Shown piece after piece: positions 1 to 8,524 of a DNA stretch of 64,000 nt. How positions within the stretch are numbered: position 1 is the first letter of the stretch; the number at the start of each line of letters is the position of its first letter. Where the stretch lies: NCBI RefSeq assembly GCF_010093045.1, contig NZ_CP048115.1, forward strand, positions 2,976,001-3,040,000, in the 5' to 3' direction. A program made the position numbers and the translations under genes. This DNA is from Mucilaginibacter sp. 14171R-50 (GTDB lineage Bacteria > Bacteroidota > Bacteroidia > Sphingobacteriales > Sphingobacteriaceae). The notes under the pieces were generated by a model that did no database searches, was not told where the DNA came from, and worked only from the letters and a program-made list of their open reading frames with translations.

Positions 1-2
1 AT

Positions 3-1130
3 GATAAAAATTATACGGTTGCCAAAGTCGTGAACGCCAAGCCAAATGAGATATTCTATGACGGCATGGAAGAAGCCGGTTCATGGGCAGGGGTGACCTA
101 TGACAACACGTTTAGCCACAGTGGCCAATATTCTGCGAAGATCGTCAACACCGGTAGCAATGAGATCTATCAGCATAGCAACATCACCCTGAGCGTGGCC
201 CTGGCGGTACCTAAAAAATTCAAATATTCAGGATGGGTTTACAGCACGCAGCCTTCAGCCGAAATCTTTTTGTTTATGAAACGTGCGGGTGAGACAGGTT
301 ACTATTCTTATGTTGACAATGTTATTACCACAGTGACCAACAAATGGGTGTACCTTGAAAAGACATTCCTGGTTCCGGCCGATGTTACCCAGCTGAATCT
401 CCGGGTCGACAACAACGGCGCCCCTGGCGGCGGAACGGTTTGGTTCGATGATTTGCGTCTTTATCCTGCCGATGCGCTGATGAGTACCTATAATTACGAA
501 CCGCTGGTCGGGCTTACCGGGTCGGGCGATGAAAAAGGACAGACGGTAAGTTATGAGTACGACAATTACAGACGGTTGGTCGTGGAGCGTGACCTGAACG
601 GATTTATTACGAAAACCTATACGTACCATAAAAGAATTTTCAGTAATGCAGCCATCAGCCAGACCTATGAAAAACAAGGCTGCCCGGTTAACACTACCCC
701 TTCACAAATCCCTTACAATGTAGCGGCCAATGCTTATACTTCGACACTCTCCCAGCAGGATGCGGATGACAAAGCGGCCGCTGATCAGAAATCTAACGGA
801 CAAAACAACGCAAATGTTAACGGAACATGTACGCCGGTAAGTGTGCCCGTTTCCTTTAACCTGGTCAATCATACCGGTCTGAGCGGGTACGTAGTAACGT
901 TTTCGGGTTCTGGCTATACAAGCTTTAGTTTCAACGCCAATAGTACAATGAAAACGGTCAGCGTTAATTCAGGCACTTACAGCGTTTCGGTTGCTCCGGT
1001 GGGTAGTTACACAGTCCAGCGGGTGTTCGACCTGACGGGCAAGGCGGCGCAGTACGGCCCGGGGACGACCTTTACCAATGTCATAATCAGTCCAGGTAAC
1101 ATTCTTACGCTTAGCATAACCCCTTATTAA
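3..1130 (+). CDS. C-terminal part of a large surface/RHS-associated protein (5' truncated by window)
   Basis: The frame is open to the window edge, so the true start lies upstream; the GTG at 30 is only the first in-window start. The first 150 residues look like a carbohydrate-binding beta-sandwich (motif WFDDLRLYP). Next comes an RHS-like stretch (VSYEYDNYRRL), then a DUF5977-like repeat (ANAYTSTLSQQDADDKAAAD, followed by NGTC). The last 80 residues form a small beta-rich domain. DUF5977 and RHS pieces often occur together in exported Bacteroidota proteins next to RHS toxins. The gene ends 13 bp before the next RHS gene, so the two are probably one operon. The function is not established; surface exposure is inferred. 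Confidence 0.7.
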   Translation, partial: DKNYTVAKVVNAKPNEIFYDGMEEAGSWAGVTYDNTFSHSGQYSAKIVNTGSNEIYQHSNITLSVALAVPKKFKYSGWVYSTQPSAEIFLFMKRAGETGYYSYVDNVITTVTNKWVYLEKTFLVPADVTQLNLRVDNNGAPGGGTVWFDDLRLYPADALMSTYNYEPLVGLTGSGDEKGQTVSYEYDNYRRLVVERDLNGFITKTYTYHKRIFSNAAISQTYEKQGCPVNTTPSQIPYNVAANAYTSTLSQQDADDKAAADQKSNGQNNANVNGTCTPVSVPVSFNLVNHTGLSGYVVTFSGSGYTSFSFNANSTMKTVSVNSGTYSVSVAPVGSYTVQRVFDLTGKAAQYGPGTTFTNVIISPGNILTLSITPY

Positions 1131-1143
1131 ACCACATTTGACC

Positions 1144-4100
1144 ATGAATACGCTTATAATCCGCAATAGTTTACTATCCAAAATTGCCTCCGTATTACTG
1201 CTGCTGCAGTGGTTTACCGTTAAGGCGCAGGAGGAGAACTACCTCAGAACACGCATACCGCTATCCCCGGTAGCTACCGTTGCAGGTGTAGATGCCAATG
1301 CGTCAAACCCCTCACTGGTGCAAACCGACTTTGTATATTACGATCTATTCGGTCGTACGAAACAAACGGTGGGGTGCCAGCAATCATTTACCGGAAAAGA
1401 TGTAATCCATGCCGTAGAATATGATCTGATGGGCAGGGAGGCCAAACAATGGCTTCCGTATACCTTTGCCAACCCGACGCCGGGCGCTTACCGCCCTGCC
1501 GGGACTACCGAAACAGCGAGCTTCTACGCACCGGGGACCGCCGTGCCGGCGATCGCAACCACGAACGTGCCTTTCTCTATAACGACATACGACGGTTCTC
1601 CGCTTGCCAGGGTTACGGAACAAAGCTACGCCGGAGAGACCTGGCAAACCGGCTCGGGCCACACGGTAAAGACCTCATACGGGACAAACGCGGCCAACGA
1701 AGTGCGAAAATGGACCGTCAGCGGTACGGGTGCTTCCTATTCGATGTATCCCGCCGGCAAGCTTTTGGGCACAACCATCACGAATGAAAACGGCTACAGC
1801 GTCACACAGTACAAAGACTTAAGCGGAAATTTGGTTTGTAAAAAGGTCCAGGCCGGGGCGGCGCTATATCTATACACTGATTACCTCTATGATGATTTTA
1901 ATAATCTCCGTTACGTGGTGCCGCCATTGCCTACACTGCCTGCTGCCGTTCCGCTCCCTTCTTCATTTTCGGAGAGCGACCCACTTTTTGCAAATTTTTT
2001 ATACGGCTACCATTATGACGGCCGCGGCCGGATGACTGAGAAGAAAATCCCGGGTAAAGGATGGGAGTATTTCGTGTATAACAAAGCGGACCAGGTCGTG
2101 CTAAGCCAGACCCCATCGCAACTGGCCCTGGGCGTATGGGCTTTTTTTAAATTCGATGCCCAGGGGCACACGGTCATGACCGGTACACTGACAAGCGCAA
2201 GCAACCGGACGGCATTGCAGGCGACAGCAGAGTCATTTGCGGGGCCCGCTTTTGAGGCTTTCACTAATACACCTGTCAATTACGGCTATTCAGATAATAG
2301 TTACCCTGACAACACCTTAAGCGCCGCAAAGGAAATTTGGTCCGTATCCTACTACGATGGGTATGATTTTCTTTCGAATGCAGCTATCAATCCCAATACC
2401 AGCGTATTCACAGCACCTGCTGCTGACAATCTTTACAGGGCGCCGTCGGGACTTGCAACCGGAACCCTGTACAAAGTCATCGGTGCACCAACGTCCACTT
2501 ATTTGCTCAGCATCAGCCATTATGACCTTTACGGGCGAAACGTGAAAACCATCACGCAGTCCTTCAAGCAGGGGAGCACAAACGCGGGCAATTATGATGT
2601 GGCCGAGCAGGAATATAATTTCAGCGGCCAGGTCACTAAGAGTACCCGGCTGCATTATGTGTCGTCGGTACAACAGTTGAATGTGGTCAGCTGGAACAAT
2701 TACAATGCCGGCGGCCAGAAAACTTCGGTGCAGCAAAAGATCAATACCGGGGCTATTTATACGCCGGTAGCATTTGAGTATAATGAACTTGGCCGCCTGA
2801 AGACAAAACATCTTCACAGCGCCAGTTCCAGCGCAACGCCGCCGCTTACCGGTTTTTTTCAACATGTTGACTACCGTTATAATAACCGGGGCTGGCTGAC
2901 CAGTATCAATGACCCGGGCAACCTAAGCGACCCTGTGTATGGCGGACAGGACCTATTTGCAGAGCAAATTGACTATGAGAGCCCCAGTAGCCTTTATACC
3001 CCTGCAACGCCGCAATATAACGGGAATATCAGTTCCATAAGCTGGCAGTCGCTCGCTAAATCCCCAATGGTGCAGGAACGGCGGGGTTACGTGTATTCTT
3101 ATGATGCCATGAACAGGCTTACCGGCGCCGGTTACCGCTCGCCGTCCGGCAATGACAAGTTTAGTGAGGCCATCACTTACGACGAATTGGGAAACATCCT
3201 CACCCTGAACAGGAATATAACCAACAGCACGACATTTGCAAACAAACTCAGCTACAACTATGGTGCAGGTTCGCAGCGCAGCAACGCCCTGAAGTCGGTT
3301 AGTGATTTAGGGACAGAAGGCTATAATGCAACCTTTGCCTATCATTCCAGCGGTAACGAAGCAAGTGACAGCAAATTGATCTCCAGCATCCAGTATAACG
3401 CCATAAATCTTCCGTCGCTGATTACCCTGGTGTCCGGGAAAACGATCAAATTCTGTTATACGCCTACCGGAACAAAGCTGGAAAAGATTACCGCCAATGC
3501 AGGTGGAGGAATTATCGAGGACCGGAGCTACATTTCGGGTATCGAATACAATGCGAATACGCTCGAAAGCTTTTATAACGAAGAGGGGCGGGTGATCAAA
3601 AACGGTGTCTCGTACAAACCGGAATATTCGATTGCCGATCATTTGGGCAGCCCCAGGGCGGTGTTTGGAGATGATGGTAACGGGGTTTTCTCCGCCAATG
3701 ATATCGTGCAGATCACAGATTATTATGCCTTTGGAAAGCAGATCGCTTATCTGGACGATACCGGCCCGGTCTACCCCTATAAATTCAGTAACAAGGAGTA
3801 TTCGGCAGACATCAACGGTTATGATTTCGGCGCCAGGCTTTATAACCAAAGTTTATCCCGCTGGAATAACGTGGATAACGAGGCAGAAAGCAGCCGCAGA
3901 TGGAGCCCTTACAGTTACACCTATAACAACCCGGTCCGCAACGTTGATCCTGACGGTCAATCGGTATTTGATGTGATTCCCAGTGTCGATGAATTTGCAC
4001 GTTACCTGATCTACCGGGACTGGACAGTAGCAAAAAGTGATATGTGGAAACCGACGACGAGCGCATGGGATCAGGGGCTGAACAATTTCTATGGTTTCAT

Positions 4101-4821
4101 GATCCATTTGACGCCCTTTGGCGGCATCGTTGATTTTACGAACGCAGCCCGGAAAGGAGATGTAGGCGGCGCGATGCTTGGTCTGGCAACTACGGCGAGT
4201 TTTTTTGTCAGTGATTTTATCCTGCCGGAAAATCCCGCAACTTATGTCACGGAAGAAGGATTCGCCAACTGGAATACGATCGATCCGGTGCTGGGGGCCA
4301 TGGCGAAACAGGAGGGGACTGCCAGTTTCGAGGCCGCAAGGTTTGAAAAGTATCTGAGCGACCCGACCGATATGGCCGGTAAAATGAGGCAGTGGAAGGT
4401 AAATCAGGAGAATTCGACCGCTATGCTGGATAACACGCAGACGTGGATCAATAACAATTATGGTGAGGGGACCACTACGTTATACAGAAACTTCGGGCCG
4501 AACGAATATAAATCGATAAGAGAAAGCGGGGGGTTTTCCATTTCGGAAAATAATTATGCGGGCAAACAATTCTGGATTGGAGAATCCGGGCTTGACTTTT
4601 GGATGCAAACACAATTTCAGAAGCAGTTCACGGTCAAGTTAACGATACCTACCTCTTTTGTGACACCTGGTAATCCAAACTATCTGTTTTCTGAATACGG
4701 TCATGACCTGATCAACAATGTACCTCATGTTGACGGTTATCCGGGCGGAACGATCAGCAATAGCACAAATCTTTCTATCTTTAATTCTGCGATGACAATA
4801 AACTGGTTTCAATATAGGTAA
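1144..4821 (+). CDS. RHS repeat polymorphic toxin with DUF6443 N-terminus
   Basis: I chose ATG 1144 over the upstream TTG because it begins a clear signal peptide (MNTLIIRNSLLSKIASVLL, ending near VKAQ). A DUF6443-type domain follows (RTRIPLSPVATVAG; YYDLFGRTKQTV), then many YD/RHS repeats. The RHS core ends at about residue 937 with the hallmark ARLYNQSLSRW and YNNPVRNVDPDG. The remaining 290 residues differ from RHS repeats and should be the toxic tip. Its end (LYRNFGPNEYKSI, then GKQFW) resembles ADP-ribosyltransferase-type tips, but that is weak inference. Known RHS toxins encapsulate and deliver the tip to competitors. The next gene starts one base after the stop, as expected for an immunity gene. 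Confidence 0.85.
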   Translation: MNTLIIRNSLLSKIASVLLLLQWFTVKAQEENYLRTRIPLSPVATVAGVDANASNPSLVQTDFVYYDLFGRTKQTVGCQQSFTGKDVIHAVEYDLMGREAKQWLPYTFANPTPGAYRPAGTTETASFYAPGTAVPAIATTNVPFSITTYDGSPLARVTEQSYAGETWQTGSGHTVKTSYGTNAANEVRKWTVSGTGASYSMYPAGKLLGTTITNENGYSVTQYKDLSGNLVCKKVQAGAALYLYTDYLYDDFNNLRYVVPPLPTLPAAVPLPSSFSESDPLFANFLYGYHYDGRGRMTEKKIPGKGWEYFVYNKADQVVLSQTPSQLALGVWAFFKFDAQGHTVMTGTLTSASNRTALQATAESFAGPAFEAFTNTPVNYGYSDNSYPDNTLSAAKEIWSVSYYDGYDFLSNAAINPNTSVFTAPAADNLYRAPSGLATGTLYKVIGAPTSTYLLSISHYDLYGRNVKTITQSFKQGSTNAGNYDVAEQEYNFSGQVTKSTRLHYVSSVQQLNVVSWNNYNAGGQKTSVQQKINTGAIYTPVAFEYNELGRLKTKHLHSASSSATPPLTGFFQHVDYRYNNRGWLTSINDPGNLSDPVYGGQDLFAEQIDYESPSSLYTPATPQYNGNISSISWQSLAKSPMVQERRGYVYSYDAMNRLTGAGYRSPSGNDKFSEAITYDELGNILTLNRNITNSTTFANKLSYNYGAGSQRSNALKSVSDLGTEGYNATFAYHSSGNEASDSKLISSIQYNAINLPSLITLVSGKTIKFCYTPTGTKLEKITANAGGGIIEDRSYISGIEYNANTLESFYNEEGRVIKNGVSYKPEYSIADHLGSPRAVFGDDGNGVFSANDIVQITDYYAFGKQIAYLDDTGPVYPYKFSNKEYSADINGYDFGARLYNQSLSRWNNVDNEAESSRRWSPYSYTYNNPVRNVDPDGQSVFDVIPSVDEFARYLIYRDWTVAKSDMWKPTTSAWDQGLNNFYGFMIHLTPFGGIVDFTNAARKGDVGGAMLGLATTASFFVSDFILPENPATYVTEEGFANWNTIDPVLGAMAKQEGTASFEAARFEKYLSDPTDMAGKMRQWKVNQENSTAMLDNTQTWINNNYGEGTTTLYRNFGPNEYKSIRESGGFSISENNYAGKQFWIGESGLDFWMQTQFQKQFTVKLTIPTSFVTPGNPNYLFSEYGHDLINNVPHVDGYPGGTISNSTNLSIFNSAMTINWFQYR

Positions 4822-4822
4822 T

Positions 4823-5125
4823 ATGGATGGTCTTGTTGAATTACTTGTAAAATTGATATTTTTTGAACAGGCACAGCAATGTTTTCGTTTCCCTGTTCAA
4901 AATACGATCAGGGTATCGGTCTGGTTCAAAGACCAGCGCCCTTCTTTACCGGCTGAAGTTGTTGTCGGGCATGAGCCGCTGCAGCTTAATACGGAAACGG
5001 TTTTAAAATTGCGTGTAGTGAGAAATGAATCGTTAATGAAAAATTTTTTTGTGGACAACAGGCTTTTTTTAGGCCCGCACTACGAGGCGATTGGAGAGGC
5101 GACTATTTTGCAAATTATTAAATAG
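4823..5125 (+). CDS. Putative immunity protein, EF-Tu domain 3-like small protein
   Basis: This 100-residue gene begins one base after the RHS toxin stop, the position where polymorphic-toxin immunity genes sit. Its layout resembles the last beta-barrel of EF-Tu: an early FRFPVQNTIRV strand, a middle LPAEVVVG segment, and an end reading EAIGEATILQI. The end recalls the EF-Tu C-terminus, where a conserved G-x-G-x-(I/V) strand closes the barrel. It has no signal peptide, so a cytoplasmic location is expected. Neutralisation of the adjacent toxin is inferred from position only. A free-standing regulator or translation-related decoy is also possible. Confidence 0.55.
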   Translation: MDGLVELLVKLIFFEQAQQCFRFPVQNTIRVSVWFKDQRPSLPAEVVVGHEPLQLNTETVLKLRVVRNESLMKNFFVDNRLFLGPHYEAIGEATILQIIK

Positions 5126-5161
5126 TAACTTCCGAAACCTTATAGTAAAGCACCTAACGGG

Positions 5162-5350
5162 ATGGCTATAGAACCGCGCCCTTACGGGCGTATTATACAC
5201 AGGCAACAAATCCAAATCAGGGGTAAAAAAGGAAATTGGAGCTGGTCAGGGAATATTCAGGCACTGCAGAAAGTTTTGTAGACTTTTTGAATCATACGTA
5301 CGGTAAAGCGGGAAACAAAGAGGTAAAAAGCGATGCTGGCCGGAATACTG
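5162..5350 (+). pseudogene. Possible decayed toxin/immunity fragment
   Basis: Two short frames look protein-like but are not joined. ATG 5162 opens a 39-codon frame (MAIEPRPYGRIIHRQQIQI..., ending at TAG 5281). From about 5280 a different frame reads VDFLNHTYGKAGNKEVKSD and GRNTGPFISK. A single frame slip near 5278 would join them. RHS loci often carry orphan toxin tips and spent immunity genes downstream, so this may be such a remnant. It could also be chance open sequence. Confidence 0.2.
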
Positions 5351-5386
5351 GGCCTTTTATTTCAAAAAGATCGCTAACCTTAACGG

Positions 5387-6114
5387 CTACAACTGCTTGC
5401 CGGTGCCATTGCAAGTTCTGCAGGTGTTCAGCGTAACCACTTGCCCGTTACCATGGCACACCCGGCATTCGGTTTTGCCTTTTCCGCGGCAGCTCTGACA
5501 TGGGGCAGAACTATTTCCTAACCCGGAAGCGATCGCATCTTTCAACTGGGTCAGCGAAACTAAGCGGATTTGCTCCAGAAATTGGCGGGTGGCTTCAAAG
5601 TCATAATTTTTTCCTTTTAGGACATGTACCTGGTAGGGGAAAGGGGGTGGGCGCGCCATTTGCTGAATTCCATGATCAGGGGCTGGTTTGCGATGGAATT
5701 TTCGAGATAGTGATCGATATGGGGGATGAGGTCACGCATTTTTTCGAAATACAGGGGTAGGTCGGCAGGAAGACACTTGATGTAAAAGGCGCTTTCCGGT
5801 TCGACGAGTCTGTCCTCGGTCTGTATCTCCGATTGCAAAACCGAAGTGCATTTTGAGCGCTCAATTTGATCTTGGATATTTTTCCAGTGGGGTTCTGACG
5901 AAGCTATCCTTGAAAAAATGTTTTTTACGAAAGCAGTTTGGAATTTGTGCTGATCGACGCGCAAAAGGTCATTCAGGAAGAAGTAATGGCTTTGGCGCTC
6001 TCGTCGGCCTGCAGTCAGAAGAATGTCGTAATCATTGGAGCACGGAACGGGCAAGTCCGTTGTAGCGATCAACTTGCTGGTAAAGTTGATAGCAAGAAGC
6101 TGATACATTTGCAA
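5387..6114 (-). pseudogene. Zinc-finger (DnaJ-type CxxCxGxG) protein, frame-broken
   Basis: Two minus-strand frames abut. The first (6114 to 5617) encodes MQMYQLLAINFTSKL..., ending IMEFSKWRAHP. The second (5659 to 5387) continues naturally with PFPYQVHVLKGKNYDF and ends in a DnaJ-like zinc region (CQSCRGKGKTECRVCHGNG, then CRTCNGTGK). One extra base in the five-C run (plus-strand G run 5643-5647) restores one protein of about 240 residues. The N-terminal 160 residues are not recognised. The zinc region suggests protein or nucleic-acid binding. Three readings are possible: sequencing deletion, real decay, or less likely programmed -1 slippage. It is divergent from the AlbA_2 gene. Confidence 0.6.
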
Positions 6115-6145
6115 GATGAAATATCAGTTCCTCCATTTTTATAGT

Positions 6146-6153
6146 TAAATTTG
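6146..6153 (+). promoter_or_regulatory. Candidate -7 promoter box (TAnnTTTG)
   Basis: TAAATTTG matches the Bacteroidota -7 consensus and lies 21 bp before ATG 6175. No good -33 TTTG was found at the usual spacing, so this is a half-supported promoter for the AlbA_2/ParA pair. Confidence 0.35.
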
Positions 6154-6174
6154 TCTTTAAACTTATGATAGTAT

Positions 6175-7353
6175 ATGCTTAACCAGGATGAGTTAAAAGC
6201 GCTTTTGCCCTTGTTAGAAGATGATCGGGTCGAAAAAACGGTATCAAGAAATAATGCGGACAAATTTGGCGAAGCTATCTGTTCTTTTTGTAATGATATG
6301 TCAGGTCATGGTTTACCCGGGTACCTGATCATCGGTGCAAATGATGACGGAACGTTAGATGGCACAAAGTCTGACGAGCAGATCATGCAAACATTGCTTG
6401 CGTTCCGGACGGACGGCAGGATCGTGCCGCCACCGGCGATGTCTGTCAAGGCATTTTCTTTTCCTGAAGGCGAAGTAACCGTGGTAGAAGTGATGCCATC
6501 ATTGGTTCCTCCGGCCCGTTATAAAGGAAAAGTGTGTATCCGTACAGGACCGCGTAAGGGGATCGCTAATGAAACCGAAGAGCGTATACTGAGCGAAAAA
6601 CGCTCAACCTTTGCCCGTTCGTTTGACACGCAGCCGGCATTTGGGAGCAAGCTGGACGATCTGAGCCTGGAAATATTCAAACTTACCTACCTGCCGACAG
6701 CTATTGACAGGGAAACGCTGGAAGCGAACGGCCGAGAAATAAAGGAGCAATTGTCGTCCTTGAAATTTTATGATCTTAAACAGGATTGCCCTACAAATGC
6801 GGGTATCCTGCTTTTTGGTAAAAACCCGAGATTTTACCTGAGCGGCGCATATGTTCAGTACGTTAAATTCAACGGGGATGACGAAACAAGCGAATTTGAA
6901 TTTGAACATCGTTTCGATGGCGATCTGACAACACAAATGAAAGTAATGGATGACTTTATAAAATCGCAAATCGTAAAACGGGTCCAAGCAGATCTCGGAC
7001 AAGGTTATCAGGAGGCTTATCCGGCCTCAGCAATACAGGAACTTTTATACAATGCAGTTATTCATAAAGACTATCAATCCAATGCGCCGATCAAGTTTTA
7101 CGAATTCAGCGACCGGATAGAGATCACAAATCCTGGTGGTTTGTATGGCAATGCACGCCCGGAGAACTTTCCAAATAAAAATGATTACCGGAACCCGACA
7201 TTAGCAGAAGCAGCAAAGAATCTTGGCTATATCAACAGTTTTAATGTCGGCGTTAAAAGAGCGATTAGCGCGCTGGTCAAAAACGGATCGACAGAACCCA
7301 AATTTATCATCAACGAGCCCACTAGCTTTGGCGTTATCATATTCAAAAAATAA
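6175..7353 (+). CDS. AlbA_2 (Schlafen-like) domain, ATP-binding transcriptional regulator-type protein
   Basis: This 392-residue protein has the layout of the AlbA_2/RecG-like family. An N-terminal AlbA_2 domain (about 15-130) contains the strand PGYLIIGANDDGTLDG and the motif PPARYKGKVCIRTGPRKG. A C-terminal GHKL-like region (about 270-390) contains QELLYNAVIHKDYQ and FSDRIEITNPGGLYG. The family includes DNA-binding regulators and defence proteins; the reaction here is unknown. Its stop overlaps the next start (TAATG), so it is translationally coupled to a ParA-type ATPase. That pairing suggests a two-protein nucleic-acid-associated module. Confidence 0.8.
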   Translation: MLNQDELKALLPLLEDDRVEKTVSRNNADKFGEAICSFCNDMSGHGLPGYLIIGANDDGTLDGTKSDEQIMQTLLAFRTDGRIVPPPAMSVKAFSFPEGEVTVVEVMPSLVPPARYKGKVCIRTGPRKGIANETEERILSEKRSTFARSFDTQPAFGSKLDDLSLEIFKLTYLPTAIDRETLEANGREIKEQLSSLKFYDLKQDCPTNAGILLFGKNPRFYLSGAYVQYVKFNGDDETSEFEFEHRFDGDLTTQMKVMDDFIKSQIVKRVQADLGQGYQEAYPASAIQELLYNAVIHKDYQSNAPIKFYEFSDRIEITNPGGLYGNARPENFPNKNDYRNPTLAEAAKNLGYINSFNVGVKRAISALVKNGSTEPKFIINEPTSFGVIIFKK

Positions 7354-8375
7354 TGAAGACAATTGCATTTTTTAACAACAAAGGGGGCGTTGGAAAAACA
7401 ACGTTGGTCTATCATTTTACCTATATGCTTGCTGAGAAAGGTTATCGGTGCCTGGCAGTGGATCTCGACCCGCAAACCAACCTAACCTCTATGTTCCTGG
7501 ATGAAGAACGTTTACAGGAGATCTATGACACAGATCATCTCCGGCCTACGATCATGGATAGCATTAAACCTTTGAACCGGGGAACAGGAGATGTCACTTC
7601 GGCCCAGATCCAACGGATATCTGATCAGATCGGACTTATACCTGGCGATCTGGAATTATCACTTTTCGAAGATAAGCTTAGCGTTAGCTGGAATAACTGT
7701 CTGAACAGGGATGAGGCAGCATTTAGGGTGGTTTCCTCTTTTTACAGAATCATCCAGGAAGCCGGAGAGCGTTTTGAAGCCGATTTTATCATTCTTGATA
7801 TCGGACCAAACTTTGGAGCGATCAATCGCGCCACCTTAATCGCTGCGGATTACGTGGTCGTTCCTATGGCTGCCGATCTTTTTTCTCTTCAGGGCCTTAA
7901 GAATTTGGGTAGCAGGTTAGGCACATGGCAGGAGGAATGGGCAGATAGGGCCAGCAGAAACCCTGAATCTACGCTCAATTTACCATCCGGGAAAATTGAG
8001 CCGCTTGGGTATGTGGTGATGCAACATGGCATTAAAGAAAGCCGTCCTGTGAAATCTTATCTAAAATGGGCCAATAGAATTCCGTTAACTTTTCATCATT
8101 ATGTGCTAAATGAAGAAGACCCGACTGAACTCAGCGTGAATGATGACCCCTACTGCCTGGCTTTACTAAAACATTATCACAGCCTCATACCTATGGCGAT
8201 GGAAGCACGTAAACCAATCTTTTTACTGAAGCCTTCAGATGGCGCTATTGGAGCGCATCTTGGAGCTGTTAAGAGCAGTTACGATGATTTTAGTACCCTT
8301 ACAGACAAAATAGTTGAAAAGGTTATTGCAGATGATCCGGGTGTCGCCACTTCCGGACATTTATCGCTTTTTTAA
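7353..8375 (+). CDS. ParA/MinD-family ATPase
   Basis: The deviant Walker A motif (NNKGGVGKTTLVYHF, residues 8-22) identifies the ParA/MinD/Soj class. Also visible are the switch strand CLAVDLDPQTNLTSMF, the Walker B-like DFIILDIGPNFGAINR and the VVVPMAADLFSLQGL segment. ParA proteins form ATP-dependent dimers on DNA or membranes and position cargo. There is no ParB gene and no visible parS cluster. Instead the start overlaps the AlbA_2 gene by one base, so the AlbA_2 protein may take the partner role (inference). The C-terminal 100 residues are longer than in minimal ParA proteins. It is convergent with the cytolysin-like gene. Confidence 0.88.
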   Translation: MKTIAFFNNKGGVGKTTLVYHFTYMLAEKGYRCLAVDLDPQTNLTSMFLDEERLQEIYDTDHLRPTIMDSIKPLNRGTGDVTSAQIQRISDQIGLIPGDLELSLFEDKLSVSWNNCLNRDEAAFRVVSSFYRIIQEAGERFEADFIILDIGPNFGAINRATLIAADYVVVPMAADLFSLQGLKNLGSRLGTWQEEWADRASRNPESTLNLPSGKIEPLGYVVMQHGIKESRPVKSYLKWANRIPLTFHHYVLNEEDPTELSVNDDPYCLALLKHYHSLIPMAMEARKPIFLLKPSDGAIGAHLGAVKSSYDDFSTLTDKIVEKVIADDPGVATSGHLSLF

Positions 8376-8524
8376 GTTTGCGCTTATTATTACCGCAGGC
8401 AAAGACGGATTTGTTTTATTTTATTTTCACAAAAGTAGCGTAATACCGGATGTTTTACTTAGCCCGAACCAATGTGTTTCCGACCGGGCTGAGCAGTTTG
8501 TTTAACGGGTCTGTGTACTCAAAC

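Noticed and set aside
5236..5436. 66-residue plus-strand reading frame
   Set aside because: Non-ATG start, no ribosome site, and its 3' part overlaps the minus-strand zinc-finger gene; kept only as a possible fragment.
5638..5650. Programmed -1 frameshift at the C5/T3 run of the zinc-finger gene
   Set aside because: The run is only loosely slippery, no downstream stimulatory hairpin was evident, and similar one-base breaks occur in four other genes, so error or decay is simpler.
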